From assembly GCF_000383675.1 (NCBI RefSeq), contig NZ_KB911825.1:62001-126000 (forward strand): 64,000 nucleotides of DNA, in the 5' to 3' direction. The position numbers were made by a program, and so were the translations under genes. Shown piece after piece: positions 12,316 through 20,140 of the stretch. This DNA is from Terracoccus sp. 273MFTsu3.1. Its GTDB lineage: Bacteria > Actinomycetota > Actinomycetes > Actinomycetales > Dermatophilaceae. Within the stretch, counting starts at the first letter, position 1; each line of letters starts with the position of its first letter. The notes under the pieces are model-generated. The model made no database searches and was not told the DNA's origin. It saw only the letters and a list, made by a program, of their open reading frames with translations.

Positions 12316-13467
12316 ATGAGGCCTCCGCGCGCACTGGTGACCACGACCATCGCCCTTTCCGCAGACAAGTTTCATCGAGAGCTCGTCAGGCAGCTACAGA
12401 ATGACGGCTTCGATGTCTGTGTCGTCTCGTCCCCGGGTCAAGGACTTGCGAACATGCGTCGCGACCTAGGGGTTAGGACGCGCGAACTCTCGATGACGCG
12501 CGACATATCTCCAGTGGCCGATCTCCGTGGACTGGTGAGTTGGTTGCTCTTGTGTCTACGCGAGAGGCCTGAACTCGTCGTCGCAGCAACACCAAAGGCC
12601 AGCCTCCTGAGCCTGATTGCGGCTCGGGTGACACGCGTACCTCGGCGTCTCTACTCTGCCGTGGGCTTGCGGCTGGAAGGGGCTCACGGGGGCCGGCGGC
12701 GGCTCTTGGTCGCCATCGAGCGTGTAACCACAGCTGCTTCCACGGAGGTCGTGGCCAACTCGCGCTCTCTCGCAAAGCGCTACGAGGAGTTGCGGCTCGT
12801 ACCCGTGGCCAAGTTGCGGCAGACCGTGCCTGGCAGCAGTCACGGGGTTGACTGCACTCACTTCTCACCCCGACGAGCAGATGCTGATCTCGCTCAGCGG
12901 CTGGGCCTGGATCTTTCAGTGCCTGTAGTGGGTTTTGTCGGGCGGCTGACTCACGATAAAGGCATTGAGACATTAGTGGCGGCAGCGAAGCTCTTGGCGC
13001 ACCTGGGGCGCGGCATTCAACTCCTAATCGTCGGCCCACAGGACGAACCAGACTCGAGTGACTACTTGAAAATGCTGAAGGATTCCGGTCTGCAGGTGTC
13101 GTCCGTCGGTTCTGTCGACGACGTGCGTCCATACTTCTCACTGATGTCAGTCCACGTCTTGCCAACGTTGCGCGAAGGATTCCCCAACGTGGTGCTCGAG
13201 GCGAGTGCCATGGGCATCCCCACTGTCACCACAGACGCTACTGGGTCTGTCGACAGCGTGCTTCCCGGCGTAACAGGACTGCTCGTACCGGCTCGAGACC
13301 CACAAGCTCTAGCGCATGCCATGTCGAGGCTAATTTCTGAACCGCAAACGGCAGCCAGCTACGGTTGCGCCGCCAGGGCGTGGGTCACCCGAGACTTCAC
13401 ACCCGAAGCTGTGGTCCGGTCTCTCCTCGACAAACCAATCGCCGTGCTAGCGGAAGAGGAGGCGTAG
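12316..13467 (+). CDS. glycosyltransferase family 4
   Basis: A 383-residue GT-B enzyme that probably adds one sugar to the undecaprenyl-linked repeat unit. The C-terminal half has the donor-site pattern: GRLTHDKGIETL near 209-220 and the EX7E motif in REGFPNVVLEAS (Glu287 and Glu295). The N-terminal half resembles the WbpT/PglA-type acceptor domain (VVAATPKAS). I chose the ATG at 12316 with GAGG about 11 nt upstream; an in-frame TTG at 12307 is the alternative. Donor specificity cannot be read. G+C is clearly lower here than in flanking housekeeping genes. Confidence 0.85.
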   Translation: MRPPRALVTTTIALSADKFHRELVRQLQNDGFDVCVVSSPGQGLANMRRDLGVRTRELSMTRDISPVADLRGLVSWLLLCLRERPELVVAATPKASLLSLIAARVTRVPRRLYSAVGLRLEGAHGGRRRLLVAIERVTTAASTEVVANSRSLAKRYEELRLVPVAKLRQTVPGSSHGVDCTHFSPRRADADLAQRLGLDLSVPVVGFVGRLTHDKGIETLVAAAKLLAHLGRGIQLLIVGPQDEPDSSDYLKMLKDSGLQVSSVGSVDDVRPYFSLMSVHVLPTLREGFPNVVLEASAMGIPTVTTDATGSVDSVLPGVTGLLVPARDPQALAHAMSRLISEPQTAASYGCAARAWVTRDFTPEAVVRSLLDKPIAVLAEEEA

Positions 13468-13470
13468 GCG

Positions 13471-14802
13471 ATGCGCGTGCTCTGGACTCGTCTCACTGCT
13501 GCCGTCCTGACCGTCTACTTGCTCCTAGGTCAGCGTTTGACCATAGACGCTACGACAGGCGGGCGCGGCGCGGTGAGCTTGCCCGAGATAGCATTTCTCG
13601 CATCGGCAGCAGGTCTGTGGTTGATTCTCCACATTCGCGTCGACGGACCTCAAGCCAAAGGTCTCTTCCTGTCCACCGCCGGTCCACTCTTCACGTTGCT
13701 CACGGTTTTGCCTTTCGTAGGCGTACTTGTTGGCGACTATGAACCACGCGCGCTCTACAGCATCATCGTTGTGCTCGTCCCGACATCGATTCTCGTACTA
13801 GGCACGGCAGCAGCACGCTGGGACGTTGACATTCGCGTTCCGATCCTCGTCGCTATCGTGGGGCACGGCCTCTATGGCATCGGGCAGTTGCTGGCGCGAG
13901 TGGGAGTCATGCCTTCAGCGCTCTGGGGTTGGGCCACCAGTTGGGACGCACAGACACAGAGCGCGTACAGCGAGGCATACCTGATTTCCTCGCGAAGCAC
14001 CGGCCTATTCGTGAACCCCAACGAATTCGGACTGTGGAGTGTTCTGGCAGTGATTTTTGGTGCGCTCTACCTGCAACCACGCCGTCGCGCGCTCGCGATC
14101 GCCTTTGGCGCCATAGGTGTTTTCGCATCCCAGTCGAGGACGGCCTGGCTTGCGTTGGCACTATTGCTGATCACGATTCTCGTCGCGAGTCTGCTGAAAC
14201 CTCAGACCGCCAAGTCGGGACTGATTGGGCTTTCACTCGCTGCGCTCACTACAGCCATCATCACGCTCTTTGGTGGACTCTCCCGGCTCGTCGAAGCAGG
14301 AGCCGTGAGCCGTTTCAATACAGGCCTGGGTGCACTTATAGGCTCGGGTTCAGGCGAGGATGCAAACCTCAGCGGACGATACGTGGGATGGGAGCGCGCG
14401 AACGAGTTCGTGCAAGACTATGTCTTCGGAACGCTGGGGCCGCCCCAGTTGAAGTTCGGCGGCTCGATCGACAATCAGTTCGTCAGCTACTACCTGCAGG
14501 GAGGACTGCTGCTTGTCTGCGCCTACATTTTGCTACTGACCGCCCCCTTCCTGATTCTCCGCGGCCGTATACAACAGGCATGGAAGCTGATGATCGTGGC
14601 AGTCACCTTCGCGATCTTCTCCTACACCGCCAGCCCGATGGACAGTCCGGCGGCTAGCTCGCTCGCATGGGTCTGCGCGATTCTTACCGTCCAAGCCTCG
14701 CTCCGAGGAGGTTTGACGGAGGTTTCCGATGAGATGAACGACCATCCTCCGGAGCCCAGCGTGCGGTCAGAGCATCACATCAGAATGGGAACGTACTCAT
14801 GA
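13471..14802 (+). CDS. Wzy-like O-antigen/exopolysaccharide polymerase
   Basis: A 443-residue polytopic protein with about ten hydrophobic segments. A larger extracytoplasmic loop at about residues 280-335 contains SGRYVGWERANEF, a typical O-antigen ligase/polymerase signature. STGLFVNPNEFG around residue 175 is also characteristic. It would join repeat units on the outer face of the membrane, working with the Wzx at 16.9-18.3 kb and the Wzz domain at 2.5 kb. A WaaL-type ligase cannot be excluded, but ligases are less expected in a Gram-positive. It ends in an ATGA overlap with the next gene. Confidence 0.82.
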   Translation: MRVLWTRLTAAVLTVYLLLGQRLTIDATTGGRGAVSLPEIAFLASAAGLWLILHIRVDGPQAKGLFLSTAGPLFTLLTVLPFVGVLVGDYEPRALYSIIVVLVPTSILVLGTAAARWDVDIRVPILVAIVGHGLYGIGQLLARVGVMPSALWGWATSWDAQTQSAYSEAYLISSRSTGLFVNPNEFGLWSVLAVIFGALYLQPRRRALAIAFGAIGVFASQSRTAWLALALLLITILVASLLKPQTAKSGLIGLSLAALTTAIITLFGGLSRLVEAGAVSRFNTGLGALIGSGSGEDANLSGRYVGWERANEFVQDYVFGTLGPPQLKFGGSIDNQFVSYYLQGGLLLVCAYILLLTAPFLILRGRIQQAWKLMIVAVTFAIFSYTASPMDSPAASSLAWVCAILTVQASLRGGLTEVSDEMNDHPPEPSVRSEHHIRMGTYS

Positions 14803-16913
14803 CCTCTCACCTCAATTACGTGCTGATCGGTCAGGGGAACTGGGTTCGCAAACTTGCCGAGGGCCTCCGAGACACAGGCTTCCCCGTGCAAGAGGTACCG
14901 CTCGACTCGGCACGGTCCGCACTCAACTGGGAGGCGCTTAGGCGAATTCGGGCAGCAGACGTGGTGGTCCGGGTCGGATTCCGCCCGGGAGCCCGCACCT
15001 GGCGGGGCCGAGCTTTTGACGGCGCGTTACGAATCTTTGGGCGTCGAGCGATCTCGGTCTGCTACTGGATCGGGACGGACGTCCTGAACTTCACCGACGA
15101 TCTCTCCCACGGCGCACCGGCCGCGGGTTGGCGGTCCCCCGCGCTGGCCGTGGACCACCACCTCGCTGGCTCTGAGCCACTCCACGGCGAGCTGGCCAAG
15201 GCGGGCATCGCTGCCTCCGTCGTGGGATTTCCTTGGCGCACCGTCCAGGCGCCCACCGATCCACCCCCGTTCCCCGAACAGTTCACCGTGCTCACGTATA
15301 TCCCCGATGGCCGCGCAGAGTTCTACGGAGGTCCAGTCGTTCTCGAGGCGGCACGCAGACTCCCAGGGATTTGCTTTGAGGTCATGGGCGGGGAAGGAAT
15401 CTGGGCTGAAGACCCTCCCGAGAATGTGCATTTCCGCGGTTGGGTCCGAGACCCAGCTGAGGCCTATGCCAGTTCGTCGTGCGTGCTGAGGATTGTGCGC
15501 CACGATTCGATTGGCGGCACCGCAGTCGAGGGGCTCTTGTTCGGGCGCCCAGTCCTCTACTCTCAGGAACTCGACCATACGATGAAGGTCGAGCCCACGC
15601 CGGAGTCCGTCACTCAGGCACTCAAGGAGCTGTCCTGCGAATGGAAAGCGGGAAGACTAAACCCAAGCGCAGAAAACGCCCGATGGGCGAGCCGCACCTT
15701 CGACCCCACGCGGAGGTTCGAACTGCTCGGGCAGCACCTCGCGGAGATCAGCGGACTGCCGCGGCCCCCCCGCCTCAGCTACATAACCCTCCAGGCGACG
15801 ACCGAAGGCCAAGCCGCCCACGCCCACGTGCACGAGATAGTGAAGGGCCTTGCCGCCGCTGGCTGGTCAGTACGTCTTCTCAAGCCGAAGTACGGTCAGG
15901 GGTCCCCATCCGCCGCCAGCCGACTGGTTCAGTTCGGTTTGATCCAAGGCCGGGCCATCACCAGCGTTAGGCGCGGTGACGCCTTTTACATCCGTTCGCA
16001 CTTCGCTGCGTGGCCCGCTGCGCTGCTCGCCAAAGTACTTCGAGTGCCCGTGGTCCAAGAGGTGAATGGACCGCACGAAGATGCTTTGGTCGCCTGGCCG
16101 GGACTGCGGCGAATCCGACCATTGGTTGAGCGGGCCAACCGATCACAGATGCGATCTGCTGACGCAGTGATCACGGTCACTCCCCAGCTCGTTCGCTGGC
16201 TGCGGCTAGACGCAGGCGTTGAGCGGGGGCACCTCGTCTCTAACGGTGCTGACGTTGAGCTCTTTACGCCCCATGCCCCACGACGCGAAGACCTCCCCGA
16301 TCGTTACGTCGTCTTCTTCGGCGCGTTGGCGCCGTGGCAGGGAATAGATATTGCTCTCGAGGCGGCGTCATCCCAGCTCTGGCCCGAGGATGTCTCGCTG
16401 GTGGTCGTAGGTGACGGCCAGTTGCGCGACCTCGTCGAGCGCAAGTCAGACGGGAGCCACATCATCTACCTCGGCCGGCAGCCTTATGCCGAGATACCGG
16501 GTCTCGTGGCGGCGTCTCTGGTCTCGCTACTGCCCATGGCTTCATCAGCTCAGGATCGAGGGCAGAACAGCACACGCGACCACACGACCAGCGGTTTGGC
16601 ACCCCTGAAGCTGTTCGAGTCGATGGCGTGCGGCGTCCCAGTCATCGCCTCCGACCTCCCCGGGATGGCCGAAACCATATCTAGCGCGGACTGTGGCATC
16701 CTCGTTGAGCCGGGAAGCGCCATGAGCTTGGCGGAGGCAGTACGTCAGATCGCCAACGATCCCGCGCGAGCCGCGGAGATGGGACGGCACGGTCGCGAGA
16801 GCGCCGTCGACGAGCACTCGTGGCGCAGCCGAGCCGCTGACACCGCCGAGGTGCTCACGTCAGTCGTATCGCGTTCAAGTCTCCATCACGCCACGGAGCT
16901 GGAAGAGGCCTAG
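14799..16913 (+). CDS. tandem glycosyltransferase, two GT-B domains in one chain
   Basis: The 704-residue chain is about twice the length of one GT-B enzyme. Residues 1-320 form one unit: IGQGNWVRKLAEGL near the N-terminus, then a half with FEVMGGEG and FRGWVRDPAEAYASSSCVLR. Residues 325-704 form a second, complete GT4-like unit with HAHVHEIVKGLAAAGW, SNGADVELFTPH and PLKLFESMACGVPVIASD. The second carries a clearer donor-site motif. The protein may add two successive sugars, or use the first half mainly for acceptor or membrane binding. Its start overlaps the polymerase stop, and its stop overlaps that of the convergent wzx gene. Confidence 0.8.
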   Translation: MTSHLNYVLIGQGNWVRKLAEGLRDTGFPVQEVPLDSARSALNWEALRRIRAADVVVRVGFRPGARTWRGRAFDGALRIFGRRAISVCYWIGTDVLNFTDDLSHGAPAAGWRSPALAVDHHLAGSEPLHGELAKAGIAASVVGFPWRTVQAPTDPPPFPEQFTVLTYIPDGRAEFYGGPVVLEAARRLPGICFEVMGGEGIWAEDPPENVHFRGWVRDPAEAYASSSCVLRIVRHDSIGGTAVEGLLFGRPVLYSQELDHTMKVEPTPESVTQALKELSCEWKAGRLNPSAENARWASRTFDPTRRFELLGQHLAEISGLPRPPRLSYITLQATTEGQAAHAHVHEIVKGLAAAGWSVRLLKPKYGQGSPSAASRLVQFGLIQGRAITSVRRGDAFYIRSHFAAWPAALLAKVLRVPVVQEVNGPHEDALVAWPGLRRIRPLVERANRSQMRSADAVITVTPQLVRWLRLDAGVERGHLVSNGADVELFTPHAPRREDLPDRYVVFFGALAPWQGIDIALEAASSQLWPEDVSLVVVGDGQLRDLVERKSDGSHIIYLGRQPYAEIPGLVAASLVSLLPMASSAQDRGQNSTRDHTTSGLAPLKLFESMACGVPVIASDLPGMAETISSADCGILVEPGSAMSLAEAVRQIANDPARAAEMGRHGRESAVDEHSWRSRAADTAEVLTSVVSRSSLHHATELEEA

Positions 16914-18322
16914 GCCGGCACCGAGCTCTTCCTTAAGGCCCTCAGCGCCAGCCACTCGCCGCGAAAGGCCCAGATGACCACCGGGGCAAGGGCAGCCCAC
17001 GCGACCGCGTACCACAGGCCGGAGGTTGCCCCCCACGCCACCGTTGCCAAAGCGCCCACCACGGACAGCGAGGTGATTGTGTATAGCCGTCTGCGATTGA
17101 AAGTCCGCCACGTATGTACTGACGCTTCGGTCCTCGTCACGAAGTAGACGAAGTAAGCGACGGTGTTCGCCACCACGGCTCCTCTGGCGCCGAAATGAGG
17201 CGTCAACACGAGGTTCAGGGTCACGCTACAGGCGAGACCTGCGAGTGTGCACCACACAGACCACACCGTCCGCCGGGTGATGTTGATGCCGATGCCCGAT
17301 GCTTCGGACAGAGTGTAGAGGAGTGGTTGCAGGATGCTGCCTAGTACGAGGTACTTGACGTCGTCATACGCTGCTGGCAGCAACACGTCGGTCAACCAGG
17401 AGAGGGAGCCGACGACGACCAAGAGCGCAGTCACCACAGCCAGTACCTGATACATGACGGTGTCGACCCTGCCCAAATCAGTGCCCTCCGCCACCCATCT
17501 GTAAACAATAGGTGCCCACACGACGGAAAAGATCGTCTGCACGACGACGGCTGCTCCTGCAAACGTCAGAGCCACCGAATACACCCCGAGCTCGGCCAGC
17601 GTTGAGAGGTACCTCAGCGCCACCGCGCTCGTCGCCGTTAGCGCCCAGTACGCCAAGCCAGCGAAGATGAGAGGGAAGCTGTAGCGGATCAGCGCCCGAA
17701 CAAGCTCTCTGTCGACACGCGCGCGGGCCGCGAGGATCCACTGCCCTCTCGTGGCCCACCCAGTGATCGCGGCGGTTGCTACCCAGGAAGCTAGTACCGC
17801 GGTCGACAGGCTGAGGAAATCGCGCCTGACGGCAAGCATCAGCACGAGCGCAACCGACCCAAGAAATACAGCCTTCGGGATGAGTTGGCTTGCGGAGAAG
17901 GCAAGCGCCCTTTCCTCCATCCGCAGAATGAGGGAGAGGAACCTGGAGATGATCGCGGCGGCGCTACAGGCGAGTGCCACCGCAAACGTACGGGCGTCAT
18001 CGCTGCCGAGGAGCAGGTCCGCCAGAGGTCCGGAGGCGAAGAGAGCAGGGACTGCCACGGAGCCGAAGAGCACGACGCTGGGGACGACGCAGCTACGGAG
18101 AAGTACGGCCCTGTCCTTGGTCTCGTGGAAGTTTCGGACGTACCCCTGGTCGAGGCCGAGAGTCGCGAGCAGGACTGAGAAGGAGACGAAGATCTGCAAG
18201 AGGTTGTATCTCGCGACATCCTCTGGAGCGAAGGCCCAAGCCACTATCGGTACCGCCACCAGGCTTATCAGGGCTGTGGCAATCGGGCCCACGGCGAAGC
18301 CCAATAGCGTTCGGCTCCTCAT
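16910..18322 (-). CDS. Wzx-like polysaccharide flippase
   Basis: A roughly 470-residue MATE/MOP-fold membrane protein with 12-14 hydrophobic segments. It is predicted to flip the lipid-linked repeat unit across the membrane. Features include the N-terminal GFAVGPIATALISLVAVPIV, the YNLLQIF...GLDQGYVRNF region typical of PST exporters, and RYSFPLIFAGLAYWAL in the middle. I chose the ATG at 18322 (MRSRTLLGF), where the membrane fold begins; a start at 18373 would add 17 residues of low similarity. The gene faces the tandem glycosyltransferase, and the two share the tetranucleotide CTAG as stop codons. Confidence 0.85.
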   Translation of the reverse strand: MRSRTLLGFAVGPIATALISLVAVPIVAWAFAPEDVARYNLLQIFVSFSVLLATLGLDQGYVRNFHETKDRAVLLRSCVVPSVVLFGSVAVPALFASGPLADLLLGSDDARTFAVALACSAAAIISRFLSLILRMEERALAFSASQLIPKAVFLGSVALVLMLAVRRDFLSLSTAVLASWVATAAITGWATRGQWILAARARVDRELVRALIRYSFPLIFAGLAYWALTATSAVALRYLSTLAELGVYSVALTFAGAAVVVQTIFSVVWAPIVYRWVAEGTDLGRVDTVMYQVLAVVTALLVVVGSLSWLTDVLLPAAYDDVKYLVLGSILQPLLYTLSEASGIGINITRRTVWSVWCTLAGLACSVTLNLVLTPHFGARGAVVANTVAYFVYFVTRTEASVHTWRTFNRRRLYTITSLSVVGALATVAWGATSGLWYAVAWAALAPVVIWAFRGEWLALRALRKSSVPA

Positions 18323-18380
18323 AGATCGTCCCGAAGGCGTAATGGGACGACACACGCACGCGGCATCCCGCATACACGTG

Positions 18381-19004
18381 TCACGAGTCGAACCTGCCGT
18401 CAGGAAGGGGCCGGGTCAGCAGCGGCATCGTCTCGTGGTCCGGCGCGCTGATTCCCTCGCGTCTCGTGACGGATGTGAGGGTGCGCCACAGGATCCGCAG
18501 ATCAAGCGTCAAGGACGCGCGCTCGACGTAGTCGACGTCGAGGCGCAGACGGTCGTCCCACCCGATCGCGTTGCGTCCCGAGACCTGAGCGAGGCCCGTG
18601 ATCCCCGGTCGCACGTCGTGGCGTCGCGCCTCTTCGGGCGTGTACAGCGGAAGGTAGGCCACGAGAAGCGGTCGCGGTCCCACGAGTGACATGTCTCCGC
18701 GCACCACGTTCCAGAGCGTCGGGAGCTCGTCGAGGCTCGTCGAGCGAAGCCAGCGTCCCAGGTCGGTCATCCGCGAGGAGTCGTCGACCAGGCCCAGTGC
18801 CTCGTTGACCGGCACCATGGTCCTGAACTTGTAGAGGGTGAAGGGCACGCCCTTGAGGCCAGGTCGAGGCTGGGCGAAGATCACCGGACTTCCCAGACGC
18901 CGGGCCACGATGAAAGCGATCACGCACTGGACGGGCAGACTCACGATGAACAGGGGAAGCGACACCGCTAGGTCGAACGCGCGCTTGGCAGTATGCCGTC
19001 TCAA
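18381..19004 (-). CDS. PglC/WbaP-type initiating sugar-1-phosphate transferase
   Basis: A 207-residue monotopic phosphoglycosyl transferase that starts repeat-unit assembly by moving a sugar-1-phosphate onto undecaprenyl phosphate. A single re-entrant hydrophobic helix lies at about 10-33. The catalytic Asp92-Glu93 pair is in SLDELPTLWN, and LYKFRTM, VGPRPLL and RPGITGLAQVSGR follow the family pattern. The minimal length without the long WcaJ-type N-terminal membrane region points to the PglC branch. It is 3 bp from the aminotransferase stop, in a leftward operon with the aminotransferase and 4,6-dehydratase. An octamer copy lies at its start (18991). Confidence 0.92.
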   Translation of the reverse strand: MRRHTAKRAFDLAVSLPLFIVSLPVQCVIAFIVARRLGSPVIFAQPRPGLKGVPFTLYKFRTMVPVNEALGLVDDSSRMTDLGRWLRSTSLDELPTLWNVVRGDMSLVGPRPLLVAYLPLYTPEEARRHDVRPGITGLAQVSGRNAIGWDDRLRLDVDYVERASLTLDLRILWRTLTSVTRREGISAPDHETMPLLTRPLPDGRFDS

Positions 19005-19006
19005 GG

Positions 19007-20140
19007 TCAGCGCTCCAGCTGAGCCACGAGGACGGCGATCACGCGATCCACGTCGTCATCGCAGAGATTCGCTCCGCTCGGCAGGGTCACGCCGGTACGG
19101 AAAAGCTCGTCAGAACCGCCCGTGACAAACGACCGATAGGGAGCGTAGACGGGCTGCAGGTGCATGGGCTTCCAGACGTGGCGGGCTTCGATGTCAGCGT
19201 GGTTCATCACAGACACGACCTCGTCGGCCACTCCCGGCCCTGGGCGGTCGATGATCACCGTCGTCAGCCAGCAGTTGTCCGCCTCATCGTTGTCGGCACC
19301 CGACCGCCCGAGAAAACGGAGGTCGGTGTACGGTGCGAGCGCCTTGGCGTAGCGGTCACGGATCTCTCGTCGCCGGGCGATCATCCCATCGAGGCGCTCG
19401 AGCTGGCCTCGCCCGAGGGCAGCCAGGATGTTCGACATCCGGTAGTTGTAGCCGACGTCCTCGTGCTCGTACCACGGCACGGGCTGACGGGCCTGGGTCG
19501 AGAGGTAACGGGCGCGGTCCAACAGGTCCAGGTCGTCACTGAGCAACATGCCGCCGCCGGACGTGGTCATGATCTTGTTGCCGTTGAACGACAGGGCTGC
19601 CGAGCGTCCGAACGAACCTGCGCCTCGACCCGCATGGGATGCGCCTAGCGCTTCGGCGGCGTCCTCGACGACCACGACTCCACGCTCATCGAGCGCGGGG
19701 AGGAGGCGGGTGTAGTCGACACAGCGGCCGAGGAGGTCGACAGGTACCACCGCGGGCACGTCCTTACCCTCGGCTCGAAGCGTGTCCACGACCTCGACCA
19801 TCAGGTCCACGTCGACGTTCCCGTCGCTCACCTGAGAGTCGACAAGCACGGGTTCGGCACCCGTGTAGAGGATCGCGTTCACGGTCGCCGCGAAGGTGAG
19901 GCTCGACACAGGGATGTACGTCCCCGGGCCGGCTCCGGCATCGATGAGTGCGAGGTGGAGCGCCGCCGTGCCGGACGACAGGGCGAGGGCACCCGACACA
20001 CCGACGCGGTCGGCCACAGCCGCCTCGAAGGCGTCGACGTGCGGACCGAGGGGCGCGATCCAACCGGACCTCAAGGCATCGAGGACGTACGCCTCCTCGA
20101 GCTCGGTGACCTCAGCCTTGGACAGGTGGATGCGGCTCAT
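19007..20140 (-). CDS. DegT-family sugar aminotransferase (PglE-like)
   Basis: It is predicted to aminate C4 of the UDP-4-keto-6-deoxy sugar made by the neighbouring 4,6-dehydratase, giving a UDP-4-amino-4,6-dideoxy-GlcNAc (bacillosamine-type precursor). The 377 residues begin with MSRIHLSKAEV and include ALSSGTAALHLAL near 53-65, Asp160 in VEDAAEALGA, the PLP Lys189 in SFNGNKIMTTSGGG, and YNYRMSNILAALG. ATG 20140 overlaps the dehydratase stop (ATGA) and gives the family's usual beginning. No separate PglD-type acetyltransferase is adjacent. Confidence 0.9.
   Translation of the reverse strand: MSRIHLSKAEVTELEEAYVLDALRSGWIAPLGPHVDAFEAAVADRVGVSGALALSSGTAALHLALIDAGAGPGTYIPVSSLTFAATVNAILYTGAEPVLVDSQVSDGNVDVDLMVEVVDTLRAEGKDVPAVVPVDLLGRCVDYTRLLPALDERGVVVVEDAAEALGASHAGRGAGSFGRSAALSFNGNKIMTTSGGGMLLSDDLDLLDRARYLSTQARQPVPWYEHEDVGYNYRMSNILAALGRGQLERLDGMIARRREIRDRYAKALAPYTDLRFLGRSGADNDEADNCWLTTVIIDRPGPGVADEVVSVMNHADIEARHVWKPMHLQPVYAPYRSFVTGGSDELFRTGVTLPSGANLCDDDVDRVIAVLVAQLER

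Noticed and set aside
16910-18373. Start of wzx at 18373
   Set aside because: The first 17 residues (rich in Cys, Arg and Pro) do not resemble a flippase N-terminus, whereas ATG 18322 starts directly at the first membrane segment.
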